Shown: positions 35,552 through 45,452 of the stretch, piece after piece
Layout of the letters: the number at the start of each line of letters is the position of its first letter
Numbering within the stretch: position 1 is the first letter of the stretch
Origin: Tamlana carrageenivorans
Lineage (GTDB): Bacteria; Bacteroidota; Bacteroidia; Flavobacteriales; Flavobacteriaceae
NCBI RefSeq assembly: GCF_002893765.1
Contig: NZ_CP025938.1
Coordinates: 3,553,501-3,617,500 of the forward strand
Length of the DNA: 64,000 nt
Reading direction: 5' to 3'
Made by a program: the position numbers and the translations under genes
The notes under the pieces: model-generated
The model's input: the letters and a program-made list of their open reading frames with translations, nothing else
Told to the model about the DNA's origin: nothing
The model's database searches: none

Positions 35552-36943
35552 TTACAAGGACTTTGCAATTTCACCTAACTCAGCAATAAATTTATCACCT
35601 AAAGTATCGGCTTCTTCTTGCGATTTAGCTTCGGTATAAATTCTAATAATAGGTTCGGTATTACTTTTTCTTAGGTGTACCCAACTTTCTGCGAAATCGA
35701 TTTTAACACCATCAATAGTGGTTAGTTCTTCATTTTTATAGCGGATAGCAATTTCTTTTAAAATGCCATCAACATCTAAACCAGGTGTAAGTTCAATCCT
35801 CTTTTTACCCATAAAGTAACTTGGGTACGTTTTTCTAAGTTCACTCACTTTCATTTTTTTATCGGCAAGCAAACTTAAAAATAAAGCGACACCAACTAAA
35901 GCATCACGACCATAGTGTGAATCTGGATAAATAATACCGCCGTTTCCTTCACCACCAATAACAACCTTGTTCTTTTTCATAAGGTTTACCACATTCACTT
36001 CACCCACAGCACTCGCTTCATACATACCGCCATGCTTTTCGGTAACATCACGAAGGGCGCGTGTCGAACTCATATTACTCACCGTATTACCAGGCGTTCT
36101 ACTTAATACGTAGTCGGCACAAGCTACCAAGGTATATTCTTCGCCAAACATCTCACCATTTTCGTCCATAAAGGCTAAACGATCCACATCAGGATCGACA
36201 ACAATACCTAAATCGGCATTATGTTTTTTAACCGCTTCCGATAAATCGGTTAAATGCTCCTTTAAAGGCTCTGGATTATGAGGGAACTCGCCATTAGGCT
36301 CGCAGTATAATTTAATCACTTCAACACCTAAACGCTCTAATAGTAACGGAATAGCAATCCCTCCTGTTGAATTCACACCATCAACAACCACTTTAAAACG
36401 CTCCGATTCAATAGCGCCAACGTTTACTAAATCTAAGTCTAATACTTCAATAATATGTAAATCGATGTATGCTTTATTCTTTGTGATTTTACCAAGACTA
36501 TCCACATCAGCAAAATTTATAGCATCGCCTTCGGCAATCTCAAGAATTTTAGCCCCTTCAACAGCATTTAAAAACTCGCCTTTATCATTTAATAATTTTA
36601 AAGCATTCCATTGTTTTGGGTTATGACTTGCTGTTAGAATGATCCCTCCATCGGCAACTTCCATCGGTACAGCAACCTCCACTGTAGGTGTTGTTGATAG
36701 CCCGACGTCAACGACATCAATCCCCAACCCTATAAGGGTGTTCATGACTAAATCCTGAATCATCTTACCCGAAATTCGTGCATCACGACCTACAACCACT
36801 TTATAGTGCTCTTTATTACGTTGTTGTTTTAACCAAACCCCGTAAGCCGAAGCAAATTTTACAGCGTCAATGGGTGTTAAATTTTCACCAACCGCACCGC
36901 CTATAGTTCCTCTAATGCCTGAAATTGATTTTATAAGTGTCAT
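35552..36943 (-). CDS. glmM: Phosphoglucosamine mutase
   Basis: A 463-residue alpha-D-phosphohexomutase-family enzyme making glucosamine-1-phosphate for peptidoglycan and lipid A. The phosphoserine loop ILTASHNPKQWN, Mg site VVDPDVDRLAF, sugar loop GGEGNGGIIYP and phosphate-binding RKSNTEPIIRIYTEA are present in order. Close relatives also act on other sugar phosphates, so GlmM is the most likely but not the only option. A promoter-like TATATTTG is about 170 bp upstream, with heptamer repeats in the leader. Confidence 0.88.
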   Translation of the reverse strand: MTLIKSISGIRGTIGGAVGENLTPIDAVKFASAYGVWLKQQRNKEHYKVVVGRDARISGKMIQDLVMNTLIGLGIDVVDVGLSTTPTVEVAVPMEVADGGIILTASHNPKQWNALKLLNDKGEFLNAVEGAKILEIAEGDAINFADVDSLGKITKNKAYIDLHIIEVLDLDLVNVGAIESERFKVVVDGVNSTGGIAIPLLLERLGVEVIKLYCEPNGEFPHNPEPLKEHLTDLSEAVKKHNADLGIVVDPDVDRLAFMDENGEMFGEEYTLVACADYVLSRTPGNTVSNMSSTRALRDVTEKHGGMYEASAVGEVNVVNLMKKNKVVIGGEGNGGIIYPDSHYGRDALVGVALFLSLLADKKMKVSELRKTYPSYFMGKKRIELTPGLDVDGILKEIAIRYKNEELTTIDGVKIDFAESWVHLRKSNTEPIIRIYTEAKSQEEADTLGDKFIAELGEIAKSL

Positions 36944-36971
36944 ATTTGTATTGATTATTTATTATTTAATA

Positions 36972-37012
36972 TTGACCGTTGACTATTAACTATTGACTGT
37001 TGACTGTTGACC
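36972..37012. repeat. Heptamer tandem repeat in the glmM leader
   Basis: Six consecutive 7-base units close to TTGACTR (TTGACCG, TTGACTA, TTAACTA, TTGACTG, TTGACTG, TTGACC). Similar short AT-rich tandem arrays occur in other intergenic spots of this window (25007-25030, 31107-31128). Confidence 0.6.
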
Positions 37013-37114
37013 AAAAATATCCGTGTTATACATTACATTAGGTCAAAATTGAAAAGCCTTTATAAGTTATAGCTTACGGCCTAAAGCATATAGTAATTCG
37101 CCTCTTTTCCGAAA

Positions 37115-37122
37115 CAAATATA
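37115..37122 (-). promoter_or_regulatory. Candidate glmM promoter -7 box
   Basis: Minus strand TATATTTG, about 170 bp upstream of the glmM ATG. Confidence 0.4.
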
Positions 37123-37169
37123 GTATTTCAAAATCGGAATTGTTAAAAGGGAATTCGTAAATTTCCAAA

Positions 37170-37763
37170 ATGAATTATTTAGCGCACATCTATCTTTCTG
37201 GCGAAAATGAATTGGTTACCATAGGAAACTTTATTGCCGATGGCGTTAAGGGAAAAAAGTATATGCAGTTCCCAAAAGATATTCAAATAGGAATCTTGCT
37301 ACATCGACATATAGACACGTTTACCGATGCACATCCAACGGTAAGATTAAGCACAAAAAGGCTTCATAAAAAATATGGGCACTATTCAGGTGTGATTGTA
37401 GACATATTATATGATCATTTTTTAGCTAAAAACTGGCAGCAATATTCCAATACACCGCTTATTGATTATACAGAGAGTTTTTACAATGCCTTGGAAGTCC
37501 ATTACGACATATTACCGCTTAATATTCAAAAGCTACTACCCTACATGCTTGCCGATAACTGGTTATTAAGTTATGCTTCTATTGATGGTATTTCTAGAGT
37601 TTTAGACGGCATGAATAGACGCACCAAAAACAGATCGGGTATGAATGAAGCCATCTTTGAACTACAAGAATATTATGAAGAGTTTGAAACTGAGTTTACT
37701 TCGTTTTTTGATGAATTAATTTGCTTTTCAAAACAAAAGTTAAAGGAGCTAAAAAGCATATAG
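37170..37763 (+). CDS. Acyl carrier protein phosphodiesterase-like protein (AcpH family)
   Basis: 197 residues of the DUF479/AcpH family: MNYLAHIYLSG, GNFIADGVKG, GILLHRHIDTFTDAHP and VDILYDHFLAKNW hold the His/Asp metal ligands of an HD-like fold. In E. coli AcpH removes phosphopantetheine from ACP. Here the assignment rests on family membership. Its TAG stop is directly followed by the ATG of the gamma-glutamyltransferase gene, so the two are translationally coupled. Confidence 0.85.
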   Translation: MNYLAHIYLSGENELVTIGNFIADGVKGKKYMQFPKDIQIGILLHRHIDTFTDAHPTVRLSTKRLHKKYGHYSGVIVDILYDHFLAKNWQQYSNTPLIDYTESFYNALEVHYDILPLNIQKLLPYMLADNWLLSYASIDGISRVLDGMNRRTKNRSGMNEAIFELQEYYEEFETEFTSFFDELICFSKQKLKELKSI

Positions 37764-39446
37764 ATGAAAAAAGCGCCTATTGTTTTAGTAGTGTTTCTCA
37801 CTTTTTTATTTTCCTGTAAAAAGGACATTAAAAGAGGTCTGGTTACTAACAATGCCATGGTGGTTTCTGCTCGTGTAGAAGCCTCTAAAATAGGTAGTGA
37901 TATCTTAGAAAAAGGCGGCAATGCCTTTGATGCTATGGTTGCTACAGAACTTGCTTTAGCTGTGGTATACCCTTGTGCTGGTAATATTGGAGGTGGTGGC
38001 TTTATGGTATACAGAAAAGCTAATGGCGCCATTGGAAGCCTCGATTACAGAGAAAAAGCCCCCAAAGCAGCAACAAAAAACATGTATTTAGATTCGCTAG
38101 GCCATATAGTTCCTGATAAGAGCACTAAAGGCGCTATGGCTATTGGGGTTCCTGGCACCGTAGCCGGTGTTATGGCTGTACATAAAAAGCTGGGGTCATT
38201 ACCACTTGAAACCATTCTAAAACCGGTTATAGAACTTGCCGAAAAAGGGTATGCCATTTCTAGAAGTCAAGCAGAACGAATTAAAAGCAAACAAAATGAT
38301 TTTAGAGACGTTAATAAAGACTCCATAATATTCATTAACAATTTTAAGCCCGGAGACACTTTAAAGCAACCTGCCTTAGCCCAAACCTTAAAAGCGATTA
38401 TGAATCATGGTAAGGAAGACTTCTATAAAGGTGAAACAGCTAAAACTTTGGTTAGGTTTATTCAAAATAACGGTGGCATACTTACCTTGGAAGATATGGC
38501 TAATTATGAAGCCCAATGGCGCAAGCCTATCACTTTTAATTACGATGATTTAAAAATTATATCTATGGCACCACCTTCAAGTGGCGGTGTTTGTTTGGGG
38601 CAAATTATGAAAATGATAGAACCATATGATCTTCATAACATGGGGCACAATAGTCTAAAAAGTATTCAGGTAATTACCGAAGCCGAAAAACGGGCTTACG
38701 CCGATAGAAGTTTTTACTTAGGAGACCCCGATTTTGTTAATATCCCCACTAAAAAACTGCTTGACACCTCGTATCTTAATCATAGAATGTCTGATTTTTC
38801 ATTTAACAAATCAACGCCTTCTGCAGCTATTTCACATGGTCATGTTCAGATTACGGAAAGCAATGAAACCACACACTATTCTATAATCGACCAATTTGGC
38901 AACGCCGTTTCCACTACAACCACTTTAAACTCATATTATGGTTCCAAACTCTATTGCAGTGAATTGGGATTCTTTTTAAATAACGAAATGGACGATTTTA
39001 GCAGTAAACCTGGCATTCCTAATCTATTTGGACTCATTGGAGCTGAAGCCAACAGTATTGCCCCCGAAAAACGTATGCTTAGCTCTATGACCCCTACCAT
39101 TGTTGAAAAAAACGGTAAATTATTTATGGCTGTTGGTACCCCTGGAGGTTCTACCATAATTACATCGGTACTTCAAACCATACTTAATGTTCATGAGTTT
39201 GGTATGGGCATGCAGGAAGCCGTTAATGCCCCACGCTTTCACCACCAATGGCTACCAGACGAAATTACCATGGAACCAAATGCTTTTAATAAAAAAATTA
39301 TAAATAAACTCGAAACTTTAGGCTATAAAACAATTGAAGAAGAATCTATTATTATAGGTAAAGTAGACGGTATTTTGGTTACAGAAGAACATACTTACGA
39401 AGGAGGTGCCGATCATCGAGGTGACGATACCGCTGTTGGGTTTTAA
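37764..39446 (+). CDS. ggt: Gamma-glutamyltransferase lipoprotein
   Basis: A 560-residue Ntn-hydrolase that cleaves gamma-glutamyl bonds of glutathione. Signal peptide with lipobox ending LFSC (Cys18) predicts a lipoprotein. GGNAFDAMVA and GGGGFMVYR mark the large subunit. The autoprocessing Thr is expected at Thr369 in NETTHYSIID, giving a small subunit with LSSMTPTIVEKNGKL and GTPGGSTIITSVLQT. It begins immediately after the AcpH-like stop. All catalytic features look intact. Confidence 0.93.
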   Translation: MKKAPIVLVVFLTFLFSCKKDIKRGLVTNNAMVVSARVEASKIGSDILEKGGNAFDAMVATELALAVVYPCAGNIGGGGFMVYRKANGAIGSLDYREKAPKAATKNMYLDSLGHIVPDKSTKGAMAIGVPGTVAGVMAVHKKLGSLPLETILKPVIELAEKGYAISRSQAERIKSKQNDFRDVNKDSIIFINNFKPGDTLKQPALAQTLKAIMNHGKEDFYKGETAKTLVRFIQNNGGILTLEDMANYEAQWRKPITFNYDDLKIISMAPPSSGGVCLGQIMKMIEPYDLHNMGHNSLKSIQVITEAEKRAYADRSFYLGDPDFVNIPTKKLLDTSYLNHRMSDFSFNKSTPSAAISHGHVQITESNETTHYSIIDQFGNAVSTTTTLNSYYGSKLYCSELGFFLNNEMDDFSSKPGIPNLFGLIGAEANSIAPEKRMLSSMTPTIVEKNGKLFMAVGTPGGSTIITSVLQTILNVHEFGMGMQEAVNAPRFHHQWLPDEITMEPNAFNKKIINKLETLGYKTIEEESIIIGKVDGILVTEEHTYEGGADHRGDDTAVGF

Positions 39447-39514
39447 TTAATTTACTATCTTTAAAATGACGTTATTAATAAATTAAGGGCAACCAAGCCC
39501 TAAACAAACAATTT

Positions 39515-40234
39515 ATGACTAAAAAATCTACTAAAGTATTTAAAATTATAGCTGGTGTCATTATTTTTTTCACTCTTCCAAGTTTACTTTTTTTTGGTTT
39601 CCTTTATTTTAAATATAATGAAGATTTACCTACCGGGGTTCAAGGAGAAACAGCCGACCAGTTAGCTCATAACATGTTAGAAGCTTTAAACTACGAGGCC
39701 TACAAAAACACCAACTATATTGAATGGACCTTTAAAAAGCGTCATCATTATAAGTGGGACAAAAAAAATAACATCTGTGAGGTATACTGGAAATCCTATC
39801 GAGTGGTTTTAGATTTAAATAATAAAGAAAACACTAAAGTTTATATTCAAGGCTTTATAAATCAGAGTGAATTAGCACCAGAACTTATTGAAAAAGCCAC
39901 CATGTATTTTAATAACGATTCCTTTTGGTTGGTAGCTCCATACAAAGTATTCGATAAAGGTGTTGAACGTCGTTTGATAAAAGAAAACGGTAAAGACGCG
40001 CTTTTAGTAACATACACTACTGGAGGTACTACTCCTGGTGATTCGTATTTATGGCTTTTAGATAAAAACAAAAAACCTACAGCTTTTAAAATGTGGACGT
40101 CCATTTTACCTATCGATGGTTTAGAAGCGTCTTGGGATCATTGGAAAACAACCGAAACCGGAGCCCAACTCCCAGAGTTTCACAAACTGCTGTTTTTAGG
40201 AATAGAAATCACCGATATTAAGGGGTACAACTAA
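39515..40234 (+). CDS. Membrane-anchored hypothetical protein
   Basis: 239 residues with one N-terminal hydrophobic segment (about 10-31, IIAGVIIFFTLPSLLFFGFL) and a soluble, presumably periplasmic, beta-rich domain (YIEWTFKKRHHYKWDKK, YLWLLDKNKKPTAFKMW) of LolA-like appearance. That resemblance is impressionistic. It follows ggt by 68 bp on the same strand. No known family recognised. Confidence 0.6.
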   Translation: MTKKSTKVFKIIAGVIIFFTLPSLLFFGFLYFKYNEDLPTGVQGETADQLAHNMLEALNYEAYKNTNYIEWTFKKRHHYKWDKKNNICEVYWKSYRVVLDLNNKENTKVYIQGFINQSELAPELIEKATMYFNNDSFWLVAPYKVFDKGVERRLIKENGKDALLVTYTTGGTTPGDSYLWLLDKNKKPTAFKMWTSILPIDGLEASWDHWKTTETGAQLPEFHKLLFLGIEITDIKGYN

Positions 40235-40618
40235 AACAGTAGCTTCACATGCTCTACCCTTATTTAAGCTTATTAAAAGCTCAAAAAGCAAAGCAGATAT
40301 AAGTCGCTAAATCGTTAAATTTTGTTAATTTTTTACAATTTTCAAAAAAATATCAACCCTAAAATTTAACACACCTCCATGTCTTTTTTATGGTATTAAA
40401 CACAGCTACCCTTTAAAAAACACCCCCTAAAATTTATAAAACATTTTTTATAGAATATAGTACCCTTAAATTTATATCCTTCCTCTGAAAACAGACCAAT
40501 TTCAACAATTGTTAAGGACTTCAAAACGAATTTTTTCAACCTATTTCACTTCATTATTTTAGTTGAAGATTTAAGGAAAACACTTAAATCAGACCATTAA
40601 ATTTAAAATTTATATCCT
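40235..40618. other. AT-rich intergenic region
   Basis: Nearly 390 bp of very AT-rich DNA with no open frame and no clear TAnnTTTG box. Probably the promoter and leader of the small secreted protein gene. Confidence 0.5.
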
Positions 40619-40978
40619 ATGAAAAAATTAACTTTTTTATTGTTTTTAGCCTTTGGTTTTTCTTTTGCGAACACTACAAATCCAATTAGTCAAGATGTTC
40701 AAGTTGGTGATGAGCTTGTGATTAACGTTCAAAAAGCAGACAAGTTTAATCATGTTGATTTCCCTAGACTTAATTTTATTGTTAAACGTGGAGGACTTGC
40801 AAATTATAACAGTGTAGATGGAAAAGTCGTTGTTGTAAAAAACGTAACTACTAATAGTCAAGGAAATACACAGGTTACTTTAGAACCTAAAAATGGAAGA
40901 AAGTTTTTCGGATTTTTAAATACCGTAGAAGCCGATTTTACTAAAGCCCTAAATTCTGGCGAAATATCTAAAAAATAA
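40619..40978 (+). CDS. Small secreted hypothetical protein
   Basis: 119 residues with a clear signal peptide (MKKLTFLLFLAFGFSFA) and a compact basic mature domain (VGDELVINVQKADKFNHVDF, PKNGRKFFGFLNTVEADFTK). Mature size about 100 residues, no Cys. I do not recognise the family. The long AT-rich leader and strong terminator suggest a well-expressed single gene. Confidence 0.65.
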   Translation: MKKLTFLLFLAFGFSFANTTNPISQDVQVGDELVINVQKADKFNHVDFPRLNFIVKRGGLANYNSVDGKVVVVKNVTTNSQGNTQVTLEPKNGRKFFGFLNTVEADFTKALNSGEISKK

Positions 40979-41027
40979 TTAAAGTTTTAAATTATAAGAA
41001 TTAGTCCTCATATACCACATAAACTTT

Positions 41028-41071
41028 AAAAAGGATTACTTTATTTCCAAATAAGGTAATCCTTTTTTTTT
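41028..41071 (+). terminator. Terminator after the small secreted protein gene
   Basis: AAAGGATTAC / GTAATCCTTT arms with extra inner TTTATT/AATAAG pairs and a run of T. Confidence 0.9.
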
Positions 41072-41090
41072 GAAGTTAAGTCCAGCATTT

Positions 41091-41615
41091 TTACTTACTG
41101 CGCTGCCCCACAAACTTATGGCTATCAGATTTAAAAAGCACATTAAAACTCGTTAAGCTCCCGTAAATTCTGGTAATGTACTGCTGCAAGTCCACTTTAT
41201 TTTGCTCATCCAAATCGCTTGAGTTAATACGTTGTTCCATAACTCGCAAGCGATCTCTAACCATAATAATCTTATTAAAAAACTTATCTATTGGCAATTC
41301 GTAAGCTTTTAAATTGGTATCGCCAGGTTCAAGAATTATTTTACCGCCCTTGTATTTATCTGCAATTGGTACCACTTCGCTCACATCACTATATTTTTTC
41401 AATATACGCACTAAGCTACTTTCAACTTCAGCAAAACTAATGGTATCTACATCGCCATCGGCAGCTTCAATAACCTCAAAATCGCTGTCAATTTCAATGG
41501 TTTCTAGGCCACTATCTATAAAAGTCACCCAATAATATTGTGCTGTAACATTGGTTACCACGCCTTTACCAAATTCAGAATGATTGATGCGTGATCCTAT
41601 TCCTAATATTTTCAT
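41091..41615 (-). CDS. Hypothetical protein with CarD/Tudor-like N-terminus
   Basis: 174 soluble residues. Residues 5-50 (GSRINHSEFGKGVVTNV, YYWVTFIDSGLETIE) resemble the small beta-barrel with F-G-x-G-x-V found in CarD, TRCF and UvrD tails. The rest is helical (DKFFNKIIMVRDRLRVMEQR). Divergent from uvrA by about 175 bp. A role with RNA polymerase or DNA repair is a guess from the barrel and the neighbour only. Confidence 0.6.
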   Translation of the reverse strand: MKILGIGSRINHSEFGKGVVTNVTAQYYWVTFIDSGLETIEIDSDFEVIEAADGDVDTISFAEVESSLVRILKKYSDVSEVVPIADKYKGGKIILEPGDTNLKAYELPIDKFFNKIIMVRDRLRVMEQRINSSDLDEQNKVDLQQYITRIYGSLTSFNVLFKSDSHKFVGQRSK

Positions 41616-41767
41616 AAGTCTAAATTATCTTAATAGTTTTATTCAGCTAAATATAAGGTCTTCAGCAGAAATTTTAAAGAAATTAAAGCGGAAAACTAAA
41701 GCTAAAATTTAAATAGCGCTTTCGCGGAAGACCATAAAACTTCACAAGAAATTAACAACTAAAATTG

Positions 41768-41775
41768 TAACTTTG
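41768..41775 (+). promoter_or_regulatory. Candidate uvrA promoter -7 box
   Basis: TAACTTTG fits TAnnTTTG and lies only 15 bp before the chosen ATG at 41791, implying an almost leaderless mRNA and arguing against a start further upstream. Confidence 0.5.
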
Positions 41776-41790
41776 CACTTTTGCAAATTT

Positions 41791-44646
41791 ATGAGCCAAT
41801 TCAACGATTTTATTGAAGTTAAAGGAGCTAGAGTTCACAATCTTAAAAACATTGATGTCTCCATTCCTAGAGAAAAACTTGTAGTTATTACAGGCTTATC
41901 GGGGAGCGGAAAATCTTCTTTGGCTTTTGATACCATATATGCTGAAGGTCAGCGCCGCTATATAGAAACGTTTTCGGCTTACGCCAGACAGTTTTTAGGT
42001 GGTTTGGAACGACCGGATGTTGATAAAATTGATGGCTTATCGCCCGTTATTGCCATAGAGCAAAAAACAACCAGTAAATCGCCACGATCTACCGTTGGTA
42101 CCATTACTGAGATTTACGATTTCATGCGTTTACTATTTGCTCGTGCTTCTGATGCTTACAGCTTTAACACGGGCGAAAAAATGGTGAGTTATAGCGACGA
42201 CCAGATAAAAGAGCTGATTTACAGTGATTTTAAAGGAAAGCGCATCAATATTTTAGCGCCAGTGGTACGTTCCAGAAAAGGGCATTATCGCGAGTTATTT
42301 GAGCAAATAGGAAAACAAGGCTTTGTAAAAGTGCGCACCGATGGTGAGATTAAAGACATCACTAAAGGCATGAAATTAGATCGTTACAAAAATCATGATA
42401 TCGAAATAGTTATAGATCGATTGGTAATTAACAATACGGCCGATAACGACAAGCGCCTTTCTGAAACCATAAATACAGCCATGTATCACGGCGACAATGT
42501 GCTACTAATTATAGATCAAGACACTCAGGAAACCCGTTATTTTAGTCGTAATTTAATGTGTCCCAGTTCTGGTATATCCTATCCGAATCCAGAACCTAAC
42601 AATTTCTCATTCAACTCCCCAAAAGGAGCATGTCCAAATTGTAATGGTATCGGAAACCTTTATCAGGTTAATGAAGCCAAAATTATTCCCGACGATTCTA
42701 TTTCCATTCATAACGGCGCCTTAGCACCACAGGGCCCTAAAAAAAACAGTTGGATTTTTAAACAGCTGGAAACTATTGCACAACGCTTTAATTTCAGTTT
42801 AACAGATCCTTATAAAGATATTCCTGCAGAAGCAAAACGAATGATTTTGTACGGAGGCAATGAAAAATTTTCTATAGAAAGTAAAACTTTAGGGGTTACG
42901 CGAGATTATAAAATAGATTTTGAAGGCATTGCCAATTTTATAGAAAATCAATATAACAATGCCGAATCAACCTCTATAAAACGCTGGGCAAAAGATTTTA
43001 TGGATAAGGTTGATTGCCCTGTTTGTGAAGGTTCACGATTAAGAAAAGAGTCACTTTACTTCAAACTTAACGGTAAAAACATTGCCGAATTAGCCCAAAC
43101 CGATATTGTAGAATTAGCTCAATGGTTTGATGCGCTAAACGAGAAACTCTCGGTAAAACAACTAAAAATTGCAGAAGAAATTCTTAAAGAAATAAAATCA
43201 AGATTGCAGTTTTTATTAGACGTAGGCTTAGACTACTTGAGTTTAAATAGAAGTTCAAAATCACTTTCTGGTGGTGAAGCACAACGTATCCGACTAGCCA
43301 CACAAATTGGTTCGCAATTGGTGGGTGTGCTTTATATTTTGGATGAACCTAGTATAGGCCTGCATCAACGTGATAACGAAAAACTCATCAATTCCTTAGT
43401 CTCTTTACGTGATATTGGAAACTCTGTTATTGTGGTGGAGCACGACAAGGATATGATTGAGCGTGCCGATTACGTTATTGATATCGGCCCTAAAGCCGGA
43501 AAACATGGTGGAGAAATCATTAGTATAGGTAATCCTGATGAACTAAAAACCCACAACACTTTAACTGCCGATTATTTAAACGGCAAAAAAGAAATTGAAA
43601 TCCCTAAAAAACGCCGTGAAGGCAACGGGCATTTTATAGAGTTAAAAGGATGTACGGGTAATAATTTAAAAAACGTTTCCGTTAAGTTTCCTTTGGGAAA
43701 AATGATAGGAGTTACAGGGGTATCTGGTAGTGGAAAATCCACTTTAATTAACGAGACCCTCTACCCTATTTTAAATGCGCATTATTTTAATGGGGTTAAA
43801 AAACCCATGCCTTATAAAAGTATTAAAGGTTTAGAGCACATCGATAAAGTTATTGATATTAATCAATCACCCATAGGTAGAACCCCACGAAGTAATCCTG
43901 CCACTTACACAGGTACTTTTAGCGAAATTCGAGCTTTATTTGCTAAAGTTCCTGAAGCTATGGTAAGGGGTTATAAGGCAGGCCGATTTAGTTTTAACGT
44001 TAAAGGCGGCCGCTGTGAAACCTGTCAAGGCGGCGGTTTACGCGTTATTGAAATGAATTTCTTGCCCGATGTGTATGTAGAATGTGAAACCTGCCAAGGC
44101 AAACGTTTTAACCGCGAAACTTTAGAAATTCGATATAAAGGAAAAAGCATAAGTGATGTGTTAGAGATGACCATAAATGAAGCGGTCGATTTCTTTGAGC
44201 ACATTCCTAAAATACACCGAAAATTAAAAACGATAAAAGATGTTGGATTAGGTTATATCACGCTAGGACAGCAAAGTACCACGCTTTCTGGTGGTGAAGC
44301 ACAACGTATTAAACTAGCCACCGAGTTGTCTAAAAAAGACACGGGCAACACTTTTTACATATTAGACGAACCAACTACGGGCTTACATTTTGAAGACATT
44401 CGTGTATTGATGATAGTACTTAACAAACTTGCCGACAAAGGTAATACCGTACTCATTATTGAACACAATTTAGATGTTATTAAAACAGTAGACCATATTA
44501 TAGATATTGGTTATGAAGGCGGAAAAGGTGGCGGAAAAGTCATCGTTGAAGGCACACCAGAAGAAGTAGCCAAACACAAAAAAAGCCATACGGCTAAATT
44601 TTTAAAAAAAGAATTAAAGGCGGTAAACATAAAGCCTACAGCGTAA
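41791..44646 (+). CDS. uvrA: Excinuclease ABC subunit A
   Basis: 951 residues from the ATG at 41791 (MSQFNDFIEVKGARVHN). UvrA is the damage-recognition ATPase of nucleotide excision repair. Two ABC modules are visible: Walker A GLSGSGKSSLAFDTIYAEGQ and GVSGSGKSTLINETL, signatures LSGGEAQRIRLA and LSGGEAQRIKLA, and Walker B ILDEPSIGLH and ILDEPTTGLH. Zinc-finger clusters CPSSGISYP/CPNCNG, CPVCEGSRL and CETCQGGGL..CETCQGKRF are intact. Length normal. Confidence 0.97.
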   Translation: MSQFNDFIEVKGARVHNLKNIDVSIPREKLVVITGLSGSGKSSLAFDTIYAEGQRRYIETFSAYARQFLGGLERPDVDKIDGLSPVIAIEQKTTSKSPRSTVGTITEIYDFMRLLFARASDAYSFNTGEKMVSYSDDQIKELIYSDFKGKRINILAPVVRSRKGHYRELFEQIGKQGFVKVRTDGEIKDITKGMKLDRYKNHDIEIVIDRLVINNTADNDKRLSETINTAMYHGDNVLLIIDQDTQETRYFSRNLMCPSSGISYPNPEPNNFSFNSPKGACPNCNGIGNLYQVNEAKIIPDDSISIHNGALAPQGPKKNSWIFKQLETIAQRFNFSLTDPYKDIPAEAKRMILYGGNEKFSIESKTLGVTRDYKIDFEGIANFIENQYNNAESTSIKRWAKDFMDKVDCPVCEGSRLRKESLYFKLNGKNIAELAQTDIVELAQWFDALNEKLSVKQLKIAEEILKEIKSRLQFLLDVGLDYLSLNRSSKSLSGGEAQRIRLATQIGSQLVGVLYILDEPSIGLHQRDNEKLINSLVSLRDIGNSVIVVEHDKDMIERADYVIDIGPKAGKHGGEIISIGNPDELKTHNTLTADYLNGKKEIEIPKKRREGNGHFIELKGCTGNNLKNVSVKFPLGKMIGVTGVSGSGKSTLINETLYPILNAHYFNGVKKPMPYKSIKGLEHIDKVIDINQSPIGRTPRSNPATYTGTFSEIRALFAKVPEAMVRGYKAGRFSFNVKGGRCETCQGGGLRVIEMNFLPDVYVECETCQGKRFNRETLEIRYKGKSISDVLEMTINEAVDFFEHIPKIHRKLKTIKDVGLGYITLGQQSTTLSGGEAQRIKLATELSKKDTGNTFYILDEPTTGLHFEDIRVLMIVLNKLADKGNTVLIIEHNLDVIKTVDHIIDIGYEGGKGGGKVIVEGTPEEVAKHKKSHTAKFLKKELKAVNIKPTA

Positions 44647-44666
44647 AGCATAAAAAACATCAAATT

Positions 44667-45356
44667 ATGAGAACAGAAAAACACCCAAAAGGATGGAACG
44701 AAATTAAAACCAATGATTCTTGGGCCATTTTTAAAATTATGGGAGAATTTGTAAGTGGTTTTGAAAAAATGAGCAAAATAGGCCCTTGTGTCTCTATTTT
44801 TGGATCTGCTAGAACAAAACCAGATCATAAGTACTATAAATTGGCTGAAAATGTGGCTAAAAAAATTGTTGAGGGTGGCTATGGTGTAATTACTGGTGGC
44901 GGACCAGGAATCATGGAAGCAGGAAACAAAGGCGCGCATTTAGCCGGAGGAACTTCTGTTGGATTGAATATTGAATTGCCTTTTGAACAGCATGACAATC
45001 CTTATATTGATGCAGACAAAAACCTAGATTTTGATTACTTTTTCGTACGTAAAGTGATGTTTGTAAAATACTCACAAGGCTTTGTGGTTATGCCAGGAGG
45101 TTTTGGTACTTTAGACGAGCTTTTTGAAGCCATCACCTTAATACAAACTCATAAAATTGGAAAATTCCCTATTATTTTGGTCGGAAGGGATTTCTGGGCT
45201 GGATTACTCGATTGGATTAAGGCTACCCTTTTAGATGGTTATGCCAATATTAGTGAGAAAGATCTAGACCTCATTCATCTAGTTGATAACGAAGATGAAG
45301 TTATCGATATCCTTGATGAATTTTATAAGAGTTCAGACTTAAGTCCGAATTTTTAA
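44667..45356 (+). CDS. LOG-family nucleoside phosphoribohydrolase-like protein
   Basis: A 229-residue Rossmann-fold protein of the LOG (lysine decarboxylase-like, TIGR00730) family. The motifs GGGPGIMEAGNKGA and PGGFGTLDELFEA, which hold the catalytic Arg/Glu and phosphate loop of the family, are present. Characterised members release the base from nucleoside 5'-monophosphates (AMP or cytokinin ribosides). Which substrate is used here is unknown. It follows uvrA by 20 bp on the same strand. Confidence 0.9.
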   Translation: MRTEKHPKGWNEIKTNDSWAIFKIMGEFVSGFEKMSKIGPCVSIFGSARTKPDHKYYKLAENVAKKIVEGGYGVITGGGPGIMEAGNKGAHLAGGTSVGLNIELPFEQHDNPYIDADKNLDFDYFFVRKVMFVKYSQGFVVMPGGFGTLDELFEAITLIQTHKIGKFPIILVGRDFWAGLLDWIKATLLDGYANISEKDLDLIHLVDNEDEVIDILDEFYKSSDLSPNF

Positions 45357-45452
45357 ACCAAGTTTAGTATGATAATGAAGTTCATTCATTATTAATATTA
45401 AAATGATAGATTGTAGAAGTAATCATAAATTACACATTATATAATAACCCAA

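Noticed and set aside
44511..44939. 142-codon minus-strand frame across the end of uvrA
   Set aside because: Antisense shadow of uvrA and the LOG gene, low-complexity Phe/Ser-rich product.
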